A stretch of 64,000 nt of DNA from positions 16,713,501-16,777,500 of the forward strand of contig NC_092671.1 of NCBI RefSeq assembly GCF_964355755.1. Reading direction: 5' to 3'. The DNA comes from Antedon mediterranea (lineage: Eukaryota > Echinodermata > Crinoidea > Comatulida > Antedonidae). Shown here one piece after another: positions 42,633-57,177 of the stretch. Within the stretch, counting starts at the first letter, position 1. Each line of letters begins with the position of its first letter. Below the pieces are notes generated by a model. The model saw only the letters and a program-made list of their open reading frames with translations, did not search any database and was not told the DNA's origin. Made by a program: the position numbers and the translations under genes.

Positions 42633-45268
42633 TTACTAGAAAGAAGTGACAGACTTTCTGAAAACACTATTTAGTTAGGGCTTGTAATTTAAAATTATGA
42701 AGTGCTAGTGTTGTCCGAGAGCTCTGCTAATGTTTCTGGTTGTTTTGATTTAACTTTGTGCTAATTTTTTTATTTTGTATCTCCATTAAGATCCAGTCAC
42801 TGATACCCACAACATTGTCATTATTTTCAGTAATTTGCTTTTGGATTTTAATAATATAAAATTACTGTATATGTAAAGATTTAATGTCTCAAGTGGTTAA
42901 AAGTAAAAATATGTGTTGATTATACATAAGGAAGATCGGTATCATTTCAATACAAAAAGAAAATAATATTTCATCAAACATACACTTTGCCTGTACAATA
43001 GCAGTAATACTGGTTCAAAATGTATTAATTTGACTGACTTGCTACTGGAACTTTAATAATTACGCATTACCAGCATTCCACACTATCAATCATTCTATAC
43101 AACATCAGCATAATCTGTCCATACACTATAATATCGCAGTAGTCACAAATGATATTTAATTCAATTTATATATTTTACATATTCATTGGTTGGCCTATAT
43201 CTATTAACAATACTAGTATTTATAACATAACAATCTTAAAAGTTCAATTTAACAGTTTTGTGTATAGGCAAAATTATATATATTATATATTACAATATTA
43301 TTTTTCATCATAATTAGCAAATTTATAACATCAAATATAAAATCAAATATGTTAATCAATAGATATAATCTGAATTAACTTTTTTTTTAAAACACCATCA
43401 AATTTCTGGAATAAAATGTCTAAATTTTCTACCCTTATCACTGAGTAAAATGATTATGCCACTGTAATAAAACAAATTATGTAGTAAAAGTATTTACTAA
43501 AACATATATTAAAGTATAATTTTTTCTCTATTACAATTATACCATGGAGAAATAAGATTGTACATACAGTACCGGTAGTCAAATCAAATAGAACAAATTG
43601 TGTTTGGATTCAAAAACATATTTACTACAGTATTTTTGGGAATCCTTTAAGAACCACAATGCAAACTGTCATCTACTTTTAGGTTAAACACACAAAAGAA
43701 CACAATTGTCTTTAATTGATTTGAAGCATTGCTTTTCATTATTCAACACATCATTGTATTCAACAAGCAAGCGGTCTATTGAAAGAGGAGGTCATGAAGA
43801 AACTATGCAGGCCTTACCTTACAGCTTGTGGTGACTAATATAGCTAGAACACTCACAAAAGATGGCTGATAACCACTCTAAAACCATCATTTCTATTTTT
43901 AAAACACACATATAAAGAAAACAAGAATCTTTACATACTTTACCTGTATTAAATCCAATATGTATTGTTCTTTCAAACATGATAACAATCTACAATATAC
44001 ATTTTTTCACTAGTGTAAAATGCTTCTACTAACAACTATACACACAGAACTGTTCAACTCTCTCAAATCAGTGGGTGGTAATGTTCTAAGAAATACTAAT
44101 AGATTTGACCAATCAGAGAAGAGCTTTCAGAACAGTAGGTGAAGTATACTGATGACTGTTGCCTATAGGCAGATACCATTGACTGAAGGTTGAAAACGAA
44201 TAATTAGGTTAAAGATTTGTGAAGCCTGTAGGAGGATATTTACACCTATGTCCCTTTATTTTGTTTACATTATAATAAAGGTATAATTAGGACCCATAAA
44301 GCAAATAACGATTATTGTAAATGTTCAAAATTGGATAAAACTATACTATTTAGTGAATTTTATGTTAATTTTGTATATTATATATGGAAAATACAAAATC
44401 ATGTGAAAATAAATACTGCTAAATATGGAAAATGGCAATTCATTTTTCATTCATTTATTTATTCATTTAGCATCCATTCAACAATACATTTAAAATACAG
44501 AAAGAAAAAATACAAAAAAAATATTAAAATTAAATAAAACCAAAGTGAATGGATGCAAGGACGACCCATAAAATCGACAAGTCAATTTCTTTCCAATTCA
44601 TTACTTTATTATTTCAAATCAATAGCAGATATAACAATAGTGTCAATGGAAACTGTTGGATAGTAGCAATGTGTTGTGTATTTAGTTGAAGTTTTATTGG
44701 AAATGTACATCTTTTTTACAGCTAGCTAACAAACAAATATTAAGTTTTCTGTATCATTATCCATGAAGTCAATTTGCATGATACCGAAACAATTTTTAGA
44801 TTTTTACGAGGTACCTAAGGTGTGCAGCAGTGCTACACACAGGTGTAGGTGATTTTAACATTCCGTTGCTATCACCCTTTCACCTTTGCATATTACAATA
44901 TAAAAATGCAGTTTAGCTAAGGTCCCAAGTGCAAACCAGTAGGAGGACTACTGTTTGCCTACTATATGTTACGCTATCTCATCCCAGTTTTTATAATTGC
45001 AAAAAAGTTACAAAAACTCAAAGAACCCAAACATTTATTTCATCAAATAACATACAAATAATACGCAGCATAAAATGAGCACCAACCTAGAAGTAAATTT
45101 GTCTAATAGTTGGCCCTTTAAATAGTAAGTATAATTAAGATATGAAGGATCAGTAATAATATATGATAAAATAAAATATTAATATTTAAGTAAAAGATAT
45201 TTCTTTAAAACATACTTGATGTTACACATAATCACTAGTAGTGTTTGCACTATATTAGTGTCACTTAC

Positions 45269-45336
45269 CTGGATAAACTGAAAATAGCCCTTGCTCTCAC
45301 AAGTGAGAGTTATGACACAAGATTTTATTAATGGAG
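45269..45336 (-). other. Candidate 68-bp spliced exon, possibly 5' UTR or unrecognised gene
   Basis: The minus strand shows TTTATGTCTTTCCATCCAG (a good polypyrimidine acceptor), 68 bases, then CAG/GTAAGT (a perfect donor). One frame is open and reads CVITLTCESKGYFQF in its middle, which resembles an Ig B strand but is too short to judge. Another strong minus-strand donor (GTAAGTATT) is at 53092. It could be a 5' UTR exon of the receptor from an upstream promoter, or chance. Confidence 0.25.
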
Positions 45337-46169
45337 CTGGATGGAAAGACATAAAATAAACAGGTTTTTTTTAAAAACAATCTAAGGCGATCCAACTATT
45401 TTTTGATGAATTCTTTATTTTTTCATCCTACATACCAATACAAAAATCATTAATTTAATTAATTATTCATACAGACAATTTTTGAATTTTTTAATAAGTT
45501 TATATTTCCAATTCATAATTTAGATATTACAAAAAAGCATTGGCTTTTTATTTGAAATTTACTGTATGGGCCTACTGAAATAAAAATCAGAAATTGAATA
45601 CTTTGACATTTAATCTCAAAAAAGAAAATCACTTATTTCGAAAATGAAAAACATTTTGCAGAGCAGCTGGACAGGTGAAAATGAAACCTTGGTTGCTAAG
45701 CAATGACTTGTGCTGATGATCTGAACCAAGTTGATCATGTGTCAGCCGCTCATTGCCGCAAGCTCATACATCAGGTCAAGAAAAAACAATTCTTTTGAAG
45801 TTGTTGCTCAGCAAGTACACAACATTCTACAAACGCAAGCTAAATTCGCTACAAATTACAAACCTCAAAAAGAACTTTTTGCGACATTGTGTCTTTTTGT
45901 CAGGTTGCTGCCACCAAGCATTCTTTACCGCAATGTTTTATTATAAAATCAATTCAATGAAATTGGTATGAAAATTAATAAGAAAGGAAAATATGTTTTA
46001 TCAATGTCGGTTATAGTAAAAACGTAATATATTTTAGTTACAATAAAACTAATTTATTTTTATTCTCTCATTGTATCAAAATATAATTTTAGGATAGTAT
46101 TCTCTTATGGTAGCAAGATCTTTTTAGCAGATGAGAATAGGAAGAACTTTGGAGCAGATCCTGGGGATG

Positions 46170-46190
46170 GGGGGGGGGGGGGTGGTGGGG
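46170..46190 (+). repeat. G-tract and G-rich run
   Basis: About a dozen consecutive G residues followed by GGTGGTGGGGTGG. It could form a G-quadruplex, and its exact length is prone to sequencing error. Confidence 0.7.
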
Positions 46191-49100
46191 TGGAGAGAGG
46201 ACATGCCTCCCCTACATTTGGGGAGAGATTAGCTTGAATTAGTTTGAATGGCTGGTATAACAAAATCATGTTTGTGTTTTCATCATTTAATAGAGTACCA
46301 ATCATAACACAGAGCCTTGGGTTTTAGCTACATCCGATTTCAGTATATTCATATCAAAATGTTTTCCTGTATATTTATTAACGGCAGATGATCAACCAGG
46401 TTTAAATCAATTCCATACCTCACTACAGATTTGGTTCATTTACTTCTATAAATTCTCATTGATTCAATTTTATTTTTGCCTTTATTTATAATATAAAGAT
46501 TTTATAAAATTTAAAATTTAGGACATGTTCACACTTGATTTAGAATTGTAGGTAACATACATTACATATATATATATAAAATACTAACAGATATTACATT
46601 TACATGAATAAATCAATCTAATGACAATAAAATGCATATTTTTACAAACAAATGTTTTAACCAAATTCTAACTCACTAATGGAATGCAATAAAAAAGAAT
46701 CATTAAACTTTTATGTAACTCTATTTCTGTGACATTAAGCGACATTAAAGTCAATTAAACAATAACTGTTATGACATACTATACTATGTCACTGACGTGC
46801 AATATAGCACTACTCAAGTTTCTGAGACAGGAACATGCTATTGATGAAGACCAAGAGATAACTCTGTGTGAACTGAAGTCTTGCTGTGATTAGTGGAATA
46901 TCATATAAAATCCATCTTCCACGAACTTATTTAATAGTCTGTCATCGACAATTCGCAGAAAAGAACATGTGGTCCTCTTCATGGAATATTACTAAAATTA
47001 AAAACTTCTGGCCGGTCAAATTATATTTCATATTTTGGAATTGAAATTTGACGCACGACTATAGTGAAAGACAAGTTCAAATTTAATCAAACAGTTATAA
47101 TTACCGTCTGAAATTTAATATTCTTGCTATAAATAGTCACATAAAATAAATTTTGTCTACAATATGGAACAACGGGGGAAAAAAGTAAAAGAAAAATTGA
47201 GCAGGAAAGCACCGATATCACAAAAAAAGCTCTGTGAAAATTTGTTTTTATCTTAAAAGTTTAGTTATAAACTAAGAAGTTCAATTTAAAATTTAATTCA
47301 TACAATAATCAATAAAGTGCATTTAAGTGATTTCTTGGAGCTCACCACTTTGAAGATTGGTAATGAGCTTAACCCTGACCACTAAAATACCTTTATTAAA
47401 CCATGACTGTATGATTTCACACCTTTCAGTGTCATTTGCTTGTCCTTTACATATTTTCATTCAACAAAAATGTAACTATAAAATAAGAATTTTATTACAT
47501 AATTACATTTCCTTTGATATGGATTGATCATTTAAATCAAGTAAAATATTTTGTATTGCACATTTGCTTTTACTCCTAGAAACAGAAAAATATATAATAT
47601 TTTAATGTGTTTCAGTTGATTGCTTAATTACATCACATAACATGCTTTATTTTGTTCCATCATTACAAATAGGTGGCACATTGCACATTCAGATCTTTGG
47701 GTGAAAAATTTGGTGCAATGTGTGGTTGGTGACAATTGCACAGCAATATTCTCTAGCCAAATTGCGAGCGTCATAATGTAAAAAAATGGAAAATAATGGT
47801 TGTACAGTAAAAAGGTACTTTAACTAACAATATAAACCAAATCCTATTATTTCACAATTAAATTTGATGATTAATGAGAAGACGTCATCACTAATATTAT
47901 TCAATTTGATTTTTATTGGATTTATGTACCGGTAACTAAATATTAAACTTTTATCATCAATTTTATTTTTAATTACTATTGACATGTAATAGTACTCTTA
48001 AGTGAATGATTCAGACTTTTAATCTGTAAGTGATTGGTTCAATTTATACAATAGTCATTAGCAAAGTCCTTGAAACAAGTCATGTACAGTAGTTAATGTT
48101 TTAAGTCATGTTCACTAACTGCTAACATAGACTCACTTGGGATCATGTTAATGCTAATGTGCTTTTAACAAAACTAGCAGCTTTACAGAAACTCTCGTAG
48201 GAAATGCAATTGTTGTACAGTAGCGCTATCTACTGGGTGAAGCTTTACACTTTAATGCACAATTTAAAGGATTTGTGCCCTAATGATTTTCAAACTACGC
48301 AAATGGATTTACATGAAAGTTTTACACATGTGTAGAATATAACCTGTTTTCCAGTTTCTGTGCCAAGTTTAAATACATTTCATTTTTACTGTAAATTTGG
48401 AATTTTTTAATTTTATTTTTTTTTAAATTTTACACCTTCTTTGGAATCCTCATCTGGTAGGTACATTTCTAGTAAAAATGTTGTAATTTTATACATTAAA
48501 TACACAGTACGGTAGTTCCCCTTACAACAAACTCTCAGATTACCAGGGTGTTGTAATAAAATGTATAGTGTGAAAGTTTATAATTTCTAAAGGAAATTGA
48601 ATTCCAATACCGAACTATTGTTTCCTGTTTAGGTGTAGGCATAACTTGTTTTACATAATAAATAAGTTTAGCCACAAAATGTAATGGTTTTTGGTTGATG
48701 CGGAGACTACGGAAAAGCCACCACAAGATAACATTAACAATAACCACCAGAGACAGACATCCCCCACTGATCATTACACTAGAGTAGATATTGATTAGAA
48801 CACAGCTTGGACATTACTATATTATATACAATAGTGACATTTCATGTTCACTCGACAGAAACATGTGGCCAAGGCTGCTACTCTTATATAACATCTAAAA
48901 ATAAGCAAAACTCTAAATCTTGTAGGAATATTTCTCAAAAGAAATGTGTGAACAAGTCGGTCAAACTGTTTAATTTGGAGATGCCTTGGAATGTTCAAGC
49001 AACTGAATTTTTAACCTCAATTTGGTCGAACCACATGGATAATCACAATTAGTTATTTCTTGATGTACACACAGGTGTACAGTACCTTCATCATAATGGG

Positions 49101-51006
49101 TGATACATTTTCTATGTTGATTTTCCTGGCATCAAATTATCTGAAGTGTCAACTAACAAGCTAGATGGCTGTCCTCTAGCATTTTGAATGATTATTATGT
49201 CCAGTAATTATTATAAAAGCTGAGTGCACAAATACAGTACATGAGCACTTTGGTGATGCCTCAAAATTATCATTATTTTATACTATAGTACACTGTACAA
49301 ATGACTTTTGCAAAGAAGGAAAATATATCAGTTGTCTTAACACCCAGGGGAAAGGTTTCCCAACTGACCATGCTCAGGAAAATTACTTGAGTGGAAAATT
49401 AGATTGGTCAGCTGTGGAAATTACCATAGAAACAAATCCGGTAACGACATTTCCTTTAGAAATCTTGAAAGAATTCAGCTACTTCCTACAGCAATTATGA
49501 ATATTTGTTTGTAAGAAAAAATGTTGCCATCATTTTTGTAAAATTTTGCAAATTAAAAGAAGCAAGGATATCTTAAGTATTAGTGTATTTAATATATCGT
49601 AGTGTATAATATGAAAGCTTAAGATGTTGAATTTTTGTTTGATTCAGTTGTCAAACAATTCAATTATGGTTTTCTGAATACTTTTATGATAACTAACTGA
49701 ATAGACGATGATGTAAAATGAACTAATTTTATACAGTATCTTATACCAATCATAAATTAAATTTATACCTCCATATACCAATAATAACAGTACAGTATAT
49801 TACAATCGGGTTTAAAGAAAAAATATCTAGTTTTTTATACATGTATATGTAGAGTAAAGTACATTATATTATGTATTTACAATAAACCTACCCTCATTCG
49901 TAATATCATTATAGTCTAGAAATTTTACTGTAAAGCACTATAAATAATAACAACAATACTGTTTGTACAGTATAATCCAGGCTTTTGTATGAAATAATCC
50001 TAAATTATCACTGAAAACCACAAAACTACAACACAAAAGTATTCAATTTGTAACTATTTAAAGTATAACAAACAAAATATATGATCAATGGTACCGCATG
50101 AGTTCAATAAATGTTTGATCACAATAAATAAACTTCATTTAAATATTTTGTCACAGAAAACAAGTTTGCACAACTAAATCATGTGGTGGTCTAATTATTT
50201 CAATTAAAAGTGTTATTAAACATTAAAAAAGATTAATTATACATTAACGAGGATTAATTAAATGGCTTTAAGGACATTTATCAATCCCTCAATTTATTAT
50301 AAACTATATTACAAACGTCTAAAAAAAGGTAGTGTTCCATTTCCAGTTTAATTTCAATACATAGAATATCTTCTCTATGTAGTACTAACTGGAATTCTAA
50401 TACTGGAAATTTCTAAAAGGAAACAAATGCAAAAATTTGAATGTTAAACAGTCATTATCATATTCTTTCTAAATTCCAACATGTGCCACACTATTAACCA
50501 GATCTGACAAGCAAAATCCCTCGTTTACCATTTTCAAACACTTCAACACCCAAAGCGAATTGAACAATTTACACTTTGACTAATTACAAATTACCTGCCG
50601 ACACTGCCACGGAAACCTTAATTTTGTTTAAATAATCCGTTTTAGTGAAATATATAAGACTGGATCATAGCCCAATAATTGCTACTAATAATGCCTGCAG
50701 TAGTACCTTAGTGAATTTATATTCGGCAAACTTTAGATTCTTACAGTGTAAGCCATCATCACTATTTTCTATTCATGTCAATCAATACAAAAGAGAGCAT
50801 TATTTGGTTTCTTCTGGGAGTATACAATTTAGATCAAATTAAACTTTATTATGCTAATGACCGATTTCTAGGTTATTCTAAACCATACTTTTCTCTTTAG
50901 TCTGCATTTTTAATAAGCATTTAGACCAATGGTATGTTAAATTTCGTTCAACCCTTTGCGTATCAATGGATTTAAAGCATAGAAAATGAGTTTTCAACTC
51001 TTCTTA

Positions 51007-51185
51007 AGCTTGGTTCCCACTAGAACGTAACGCAAAGACGTAAACGCAACGCAAGCGTTTTAACCAATGACAAGCGAAGTTATAGACGGTTAGCAATCAC
51101 AAGAGAATAAGCCATCGCTTGTGATTGGTCAATTCACTTGCGTTGCGTTACGTCCTTGTGTTGCGTTGCTAGTGGGAACCACGCT
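51007..51185. mobile_element. 179-bp MITE, family 1, copy 3
   Basis: Same length and termini as the other two intact copies (AGCTTGGTTCCCACTAG at the left, CTAGTGGGAACCACGCT at the right). TTA target duplications are at 51004-51006 and 51186-51188. Very similar to copy 2 (12804), in the same orientation. Confidence 0.87.
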
Positions 51186-53425
51186 TTATAGTTGTAAAGT
51201 ACATGTGTTTTCTCGGCAGGTCTATAACCCACCCATCGAACCCGACTACAGTACTAATGCTAGTAATAATTTAATCAGAATAATGTAGTATGTTTTCTGA
51301 ATAATTGTCCCATGTAATTTAACTCTAATTATTAATAAATCCAAAATAAAACATTCGGACAGAAATAAATCAATTAAGATTATTAGACTACGACGGTGTA
51401 CGTTTTCAATTTAATATGATCTACAATCTTTCTAATAGGATATTAGCTTTATACTGCATTAAAAAAAATCAATTTAGAAGATTTTTAACATGAAGAAAAA
51501 CAAGGTTGTAAGATGGGATGAATCTGAATGAGGTCACAATCTAGTGGATTTGACGACGACGACGACGGACATTCTAGTCCAATATTCAAGAAGATTAACC
51601 TCTATTTGTGCTGCATGGATTTGTAGGGCTTAATTTACGGCAAGGTTCTGATAATACTAATAGCCTAAAGCATTCATTGGTAAATATAGCAGTTTATGAA
51701 AACAACAATGTAATATCGGTGAATACACACATGCTGTATTATGTCTGTCATTAAACAAAGTGTTGAATTGAAATAGGAGCGACATAAACTTGGAATTTAT
51801 GTGTTAAATATTGTGTATTATGAATTACATTCCTTTTTTTGTCTCTCATGCTTATTGTCTTGGGTAGCATTTGGTTCTTTCTATTTATGTATAATTTTGA
51901 CAATAAAGGAATAATAACTTTATTCACTGCTTTTAAAAAATAGCTGCATTATGCCTGCATTTATTTTTTGTGAAATTAGAATTTCATTTAATACTGTATA
52001 TATTTTGATTTATCATTTTCAGAATATAAGAAAAAAAAATGAAATTATTGCATTAAAAACAGCACAAAATCTAGTATAAAATGAACCATTAGTGTCAAAC
52101 ATATCCCTTTCAATTAATGTCAGCCCTCTCTGACACCCCCACACATATAAAAATGTACTCCAGGGGCAATAACCGTACGGTCAATTTATTTTAAAATAGC
52201 TTAATTACTTACAATTCTATGTAATTTGTCTGTCCTTCAATTCTGCCCTAAACCATAATCTGTCTTAAACTTTATTTTTGATGACTGCAATAGTATGTAT
52301 GTTTTAAAAGTCTAAATCCTGATTTTCGTCTAATTGCTAAAACCTTTTTCTTGGCAAAATTTCATGAGCGACAGTAAGGTTGTCTACATAGGCTATAGAC
52401 TACAGCATTACAGAACTGAAAATAGATATATGTCCCGACAAAACAAATTAACTTTTAGGTCAATGTAAATTTATTTGCCAAATCAACTAAACTTTTTACT
52501 TTAGGCTGGAAATTTAATTTACTGTATATATTTATGTGTAAATTTTATTTTAAATATTTATTTACTTTACGTCAACTTTAACTTAGAAACTCCAAAAACT
52601 TTCTTTAGTTTAAAGATTTACCTACTTTATTGTTTGTTACAAATTATGTAATCATCTAATCAAAAAATCTGATTAGTTAAAATTTCTAATTATATTTACA
52701 ATTTTTTTATCTTATTAAATCCAATTTAAATAAAATTTAAATAACAAGTTTTTTAAATTTTTCTTAATTTATATTCACTGTATAAGATTTTAATGATTTT
52801 TTGAAGAAATGATACCTACTTATTGATGTAATTTTTATCAGGGCAGATGGAATGGAAAACAGATCGTGTGCATGCATACTTAGTTGGATCGTTAGCATGA
52901 ATGACTCACAATCAGACCAGTTAGCCTACTATACGCTTGGGATCTATGACATACAGTATAGGCCTAAGTACAATATGCTAATATTTCTTACAACTTTAAC
53001 TTAAAAACGTGCACAGAAATAAACATGTTCAGCTAGCCTGACAAACACACTGAAATTAACGTTAACATGGTACAACAAAAGCGTAATACTTACTGTAATC
53101 TAGCTGGCTCCACAAGTATAAGCAAGTCTATCTCTCCGGCTCATACAAAATGAATGAATCCCAGAGTTTCGTAATAATTTTAAAAGCTTTACTTAGACTC
53201 TAAGCAGAAGTGAAATCAAAACGTGGCGGCGTGTACAAGTCAACAACAACTTACATGTCAAGTGCTGAAGCTTCATCATGTTTGGCCATAAAAATTGATA
53301 CTCGGATAAAATACTTGAATTGAAGCAACAGATAAATTTAATATATTAAAAGTGCTACTTGTACAGTAGAAATATCATTTACATGAAACGTCTATAGCTG
53401 AAGTAAGATTAAGTGTTTTATTTTT

Positions 53426-54911
53426 CATGTGTCCCCTTAATAGGCGTGTCAGCTTTAATAGAGGGGTCTAAAAAGAGGGGTTCTATTTTCATGTGTCCCC
53501 TTAATAGGTGTGTCAGCTTTAGTAGAGGGGTCTTAAAAGAGGGGTCTATTTTTCATGTGTCCCCTTAATAGGCGTGTCAGCTTTAATAGAGGGGTCTAAA
53601 AGGAGGGGTTCTATTTTCACGTGTCCCCTTAATAGGCGCGTCAGCTTTAATAGAGGGGTCTAAAAGGAGGGGTTCTATTTTCATGTGTCCCCTTAATAGG
53701 TGTGTCAGCTTTAATAGAGGGGTCTTAAAAGGAGGGGTTCTATTTTCATGTGTCCCCTTAATAGGCGTGTCAGCTTTAATAGAGGGGTCTAAAAGGAGGG
53801 GTTCTATTTTCATGTGTCCCCTTAATAGGCGTGTCAGCTTTAATAGAGGGGTCTAAAAGGAGGGGTTCTATTTTCATGTGTCCCCTTAATAGGCGTGTCA
53901 GCTTTAATAGAGGGGTCTAAAAGGAGGGGTTCTATTTTCATGTGTCCCCTTAATAGGCGCGTCAGCTTTAATAGAGGGGTCTTAAAAGGAGGGGTTCTAT
54001 TTTCATGTGTCCCCTTAATAGGCGTGTCAGCTTTAATAGAGGGGTCTAAAAGGAGGGGTTCTATTTTCATGTGTCCCCTTAATAGGCGCGTCAGCTTTAA
54101 TAGAGGGGTCTTAAAAAAAGAGGTTCTATTTTCATGTGTCCCCTTAATAGGTGTGTCAGCTTTAATAGAGGGGTCTTAAAAGGAGGGGTTCTATTTTCAT
54201 GTGTCCCCTTAATAGGCGCGTCAGCTTTAATAGAGGGGTCTTAAAAGGAGGGGTTCTATTTTCATGTGTCCCCTTAATAGGCGTGTCAGCTTTAATAGAG
54301 GGGTCTTAAAAGGAGGGGTTCTATTTTCATGTGTCCCCTTAATAGGCGTGTCAGCTTTAATAGAGGGGTCTTAAAAGGAGGGGTTCTATTTTCATGTGTC
54401 CCCTTAATAGGCGTGTCAGCTTTAATAGAGGGGTCTAAAAAGGAGGGGTTCTATTTTCATGTGTCCCCTTAATAGGCGTGTCAGCTTTAATAGAGGGGTC
54501 TTAAAAAGAGGGGTTCTATTTTCATGTGTCCCCTTAATAGGCGTGTCAGCTTTAATAGAGGGGTCTTAAAAAGAGGGGTTCTATTTTCATGTGTCCCCTT
54601 AATAGGTGTGTCAGCTTTAATAGAGGGGTCTTAAAAGGAGGGTGTCTATTTTCATGTGTCCCCTTAATAGGCGTGTCAGCTTTAATAGAGGGGTCTTAAA
54701 AAAAGGGGTTCTATTTTCATGTGTCCCCTTAATAGGTGTGTCAGCTTTAATAGAGGGGTCTTAAAAAGAGGGGTTCTATTTTCATGTGTCCCCTTAATAG
54801 GTGTGTCAGCTTTAATAGAGGGGTCTTAAAAGGAGGGGTTCTATTTTCATGTGTCCCCTTAATAGGTGCGTCAGCTTTAATAGAGGGGTCTTAAAAGGAG
54901 GGGTTCTATTG
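53426..54911 (+). repeat. 64-bp minisatellite, about 23 units
   Basis: The unit begins CATGTGTCCCCTTAATAGGC, continues GTGTCAGCTTTAATAGAG, and ends GGGTCTTAAAAGGAGGGGT plus TCTATTTT. Units start at 53426, 53490, 53554 and so on, with one- or two-base length changes in the A run. CCCCTTAATAGG and TTTAATAGAGGGG are near-inverted halves. Similar words occur singly near 1100-1230, 7330, 7750-7880 and 37920-38030, so the array grew from a dispersed family. Open frames inside are artefacts. Confidence 0.95.
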
Positions 54912-56180
54912 TATTGATACACATACAAAAGGGTCAGGCTTTATTAAATAAAGTCTAATACATGGGCGTTATTGTCTGTCTGTACATGTGCAAAATATTT
55001 AACAAATTTACGAGATGTACAATACAATTACAATATAAAACATATCCTGTGATTAATTTGAAAAGTAACTTGTTATTGTAAACAAATGTTGAGTTTCTAA
55101 TATTATTGCTATATTTTATTCAGATGATACGTCATAGTACAGTTACAGTAATGCTATTCATATCACTATGTCAACTATTTTTATACAAACATAACGCATA
55201 GGATTTCAACCAACTGATGATCGATAATTTTATGGCTAGAATTACGAGGTTATTACTATAAAAAAAAATTATTTGACATCTAATTCTTAACTGTGGATGA
55301 TGGTAATTGTCCTATGACGTATTTCAACAGTTTATTTAATTTCCCAGTCATTTCCACAAAACTTTTCAAGGATATTGAAATTTCACGTGTTATTTTTTGG
55401 TATTATAATCATAGCGCACTTTACAAAGAGTTTATTTAAATGTCATTAATACTATTGAAGAGCTCAAATTACAGTTGAAGGAAAAGTTGTTTGATATAAT
55501 TGACTATTATATCATCATTAATCTTTTTTTATTAAATGATTACATAGCACATTTTGTTTTTATTATATTGAAAAATGAGCTACAGTAATCTGCTCTGTTA
55601 ATTCTCAAGTAAAATTATTCTATTCCTTATTATAAATATTATTTAATAGGTTAAGTGTTATTTTCATGAATTGAATAGAAAATTTGTTTTAATATGAATG
55701 AAAAAATTCCTCACAGTTATACAATGTTGTACAAAAATTGTATAGCTTTACCATTTAATTGTACATTTTCATGATTCTATTTATGCACACATCAGCAAAA
55801 TCATCAAGAAATGGGCCTACTAAATCACCTAAAAACAACTCCAAATGAATGAAAGGGCTAAATCTTGTAAATTTTGAATATTTCACCAGTCGTTTATGGT
55901 TGCCAATACTAGCTAAACTACGGAACGAATTAAACGGTGTTGAACTCTTGTCCACAACAGAACATCAGACGACATGGTACATACAGTATAGGATTCGCTA
56001 GTCACTTCTTCAGGACCCAAGTGGAAGTAGAAGTCTTTTCTTGGCTTTCCTTGTGATCAAGGTCTGTTCTTTTTTTTGCGAAAATTTCCGTTTAGTATAT
56101 TTTTACTTTGATTATTTTAATTTTGACATTTACTGTATATTTGTTCGTTATTTTTTCCGTGTTATATATTTTTTTAAATG

Positions 56181-56300
56181 GAAGCATTAGTAGCTTATTG
56201 TTTACTACGGCTGAATAAAATGGGTATTTGGAAACTCAGACTGGGCATACGCACACCCCAAAGCACGTCTGGGAAAAGAGAGTCTATGAAAACATTTGCT
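56181..56300 (+). other. Member A of a diverged inverted pair with shared reading frame
   Basis: The segment from ATG at 56219 reads MGIWKLRLGIRTPQSTSG then KRESM and stops soon after. It aligns without gaps to the minus-strand ORF at 57390-57178 (MEICKLVLDMRKHRSTSG then RRESM). Roughly three quarters of bases agree over about 83 bp, with weaker similarity upstream. Probably a relic of a duplicated or mobile sequence. Confidence 0.45.
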
Positions 56301-57177
56301 GATGAATATTGACATGCATGTACACAGTAGTTATCGTGAGATGAGCAGCGTTTTTTGTAAGAAATATTTCTTGTTTAACTTGATTGCTAAATAAAGAAAT
56401 TCAAAATTGTAAAATAAACATCTTCCTCATTTCTAGTATACTACGGATGTTTAATAACAGTCCCCACTTAGATCCTGAAGAAGCTTTTCCTATGCCTACA
56501 TTTGCATATTTAATCTGCAGTTTTTGCCATAAACATGCACATTAATACACATCAGTAAATGGCAAAATCCTCCTCAACAATTATTAACTCCCGATTAATA
56601 CAGATTTACACTGAATATTAGTAATTGTTATGATGTCAATATTTGTATGTTAATCCTAAAAATGTATCGGTAATTTACAAATAAAATATTTACAATGTAA
56701 ATGCAATTTATTGTTGCTGCCGGAAAAATCTGCTACACATGCATCATTCCTGTTCTTAAAATATCAAATTTTTACTTAGCTCCCATACGCTCTCTCAATC
56801 GCTAACCTGCAAATGTGGCAATACCAATGTTTAGAGAATACAGAAAAATCAAGAAATATTCCTTACAAAAAACTGTTTTAGTTATTGTTCTTTCTTCATT
56901 AAATGACGTTTTTAAAAAATTTAATCTAATAAATTAAGAAATTATTATAAATTATTTTTGTTTAACAATCAGTAGTAAACATTTAGTGTATACTGTGGTC
57001 TACCATACAGAACAAAAGTCCTAAATATAGTACTGTATATATTTCGGAGTAGGGGCATGATCCACATTCAAGTAAACAAAATTTCAAATTTCCCAGCCAC
57101 TGACAATATGTATTCACAAATTAAACAATTCTTCATCTACACACAATTATCCAAAATTACCATAGAGGAAAGATTGT

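Larger units (their letters stand above)
39986..53425. other. Long stretch without recognised protein genes
   Basis: AT-rich sequence upstream of the receptor promoter. Contents: the GACA-rich element (41829-42632), a 20-bp direct duplication near 41543-41581, a candidate spliced exon (45269-45336), a G-tract (46170-46190) and a family-1 MITE (51007-51185). Open frames here (for example 44331-44537, 48535-48774, 48807-49052, 50645-50842) lack recognisable domains. Confidence 0.55.

Noticed and set aside
48535-49052. Two open frames of about 80 residues (48535-48774 minus, 48807-49052 plus)
   Set aside because: No motif, signal peptide pattern or homology that I recognise; length is within chance for AT-rich DNA.
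53583-54179. Repetitive open frames on both strands
   Set aside because: Translation of the 64-bp satellite; frames break wherever the A run changes length.
55755-55955. 66-residue minus-strand open frame beginning MDKSSTPFNSFRSL
   Set aside because: It looks slightly protein-like, but there is no family, splice signal or conservation evidence.
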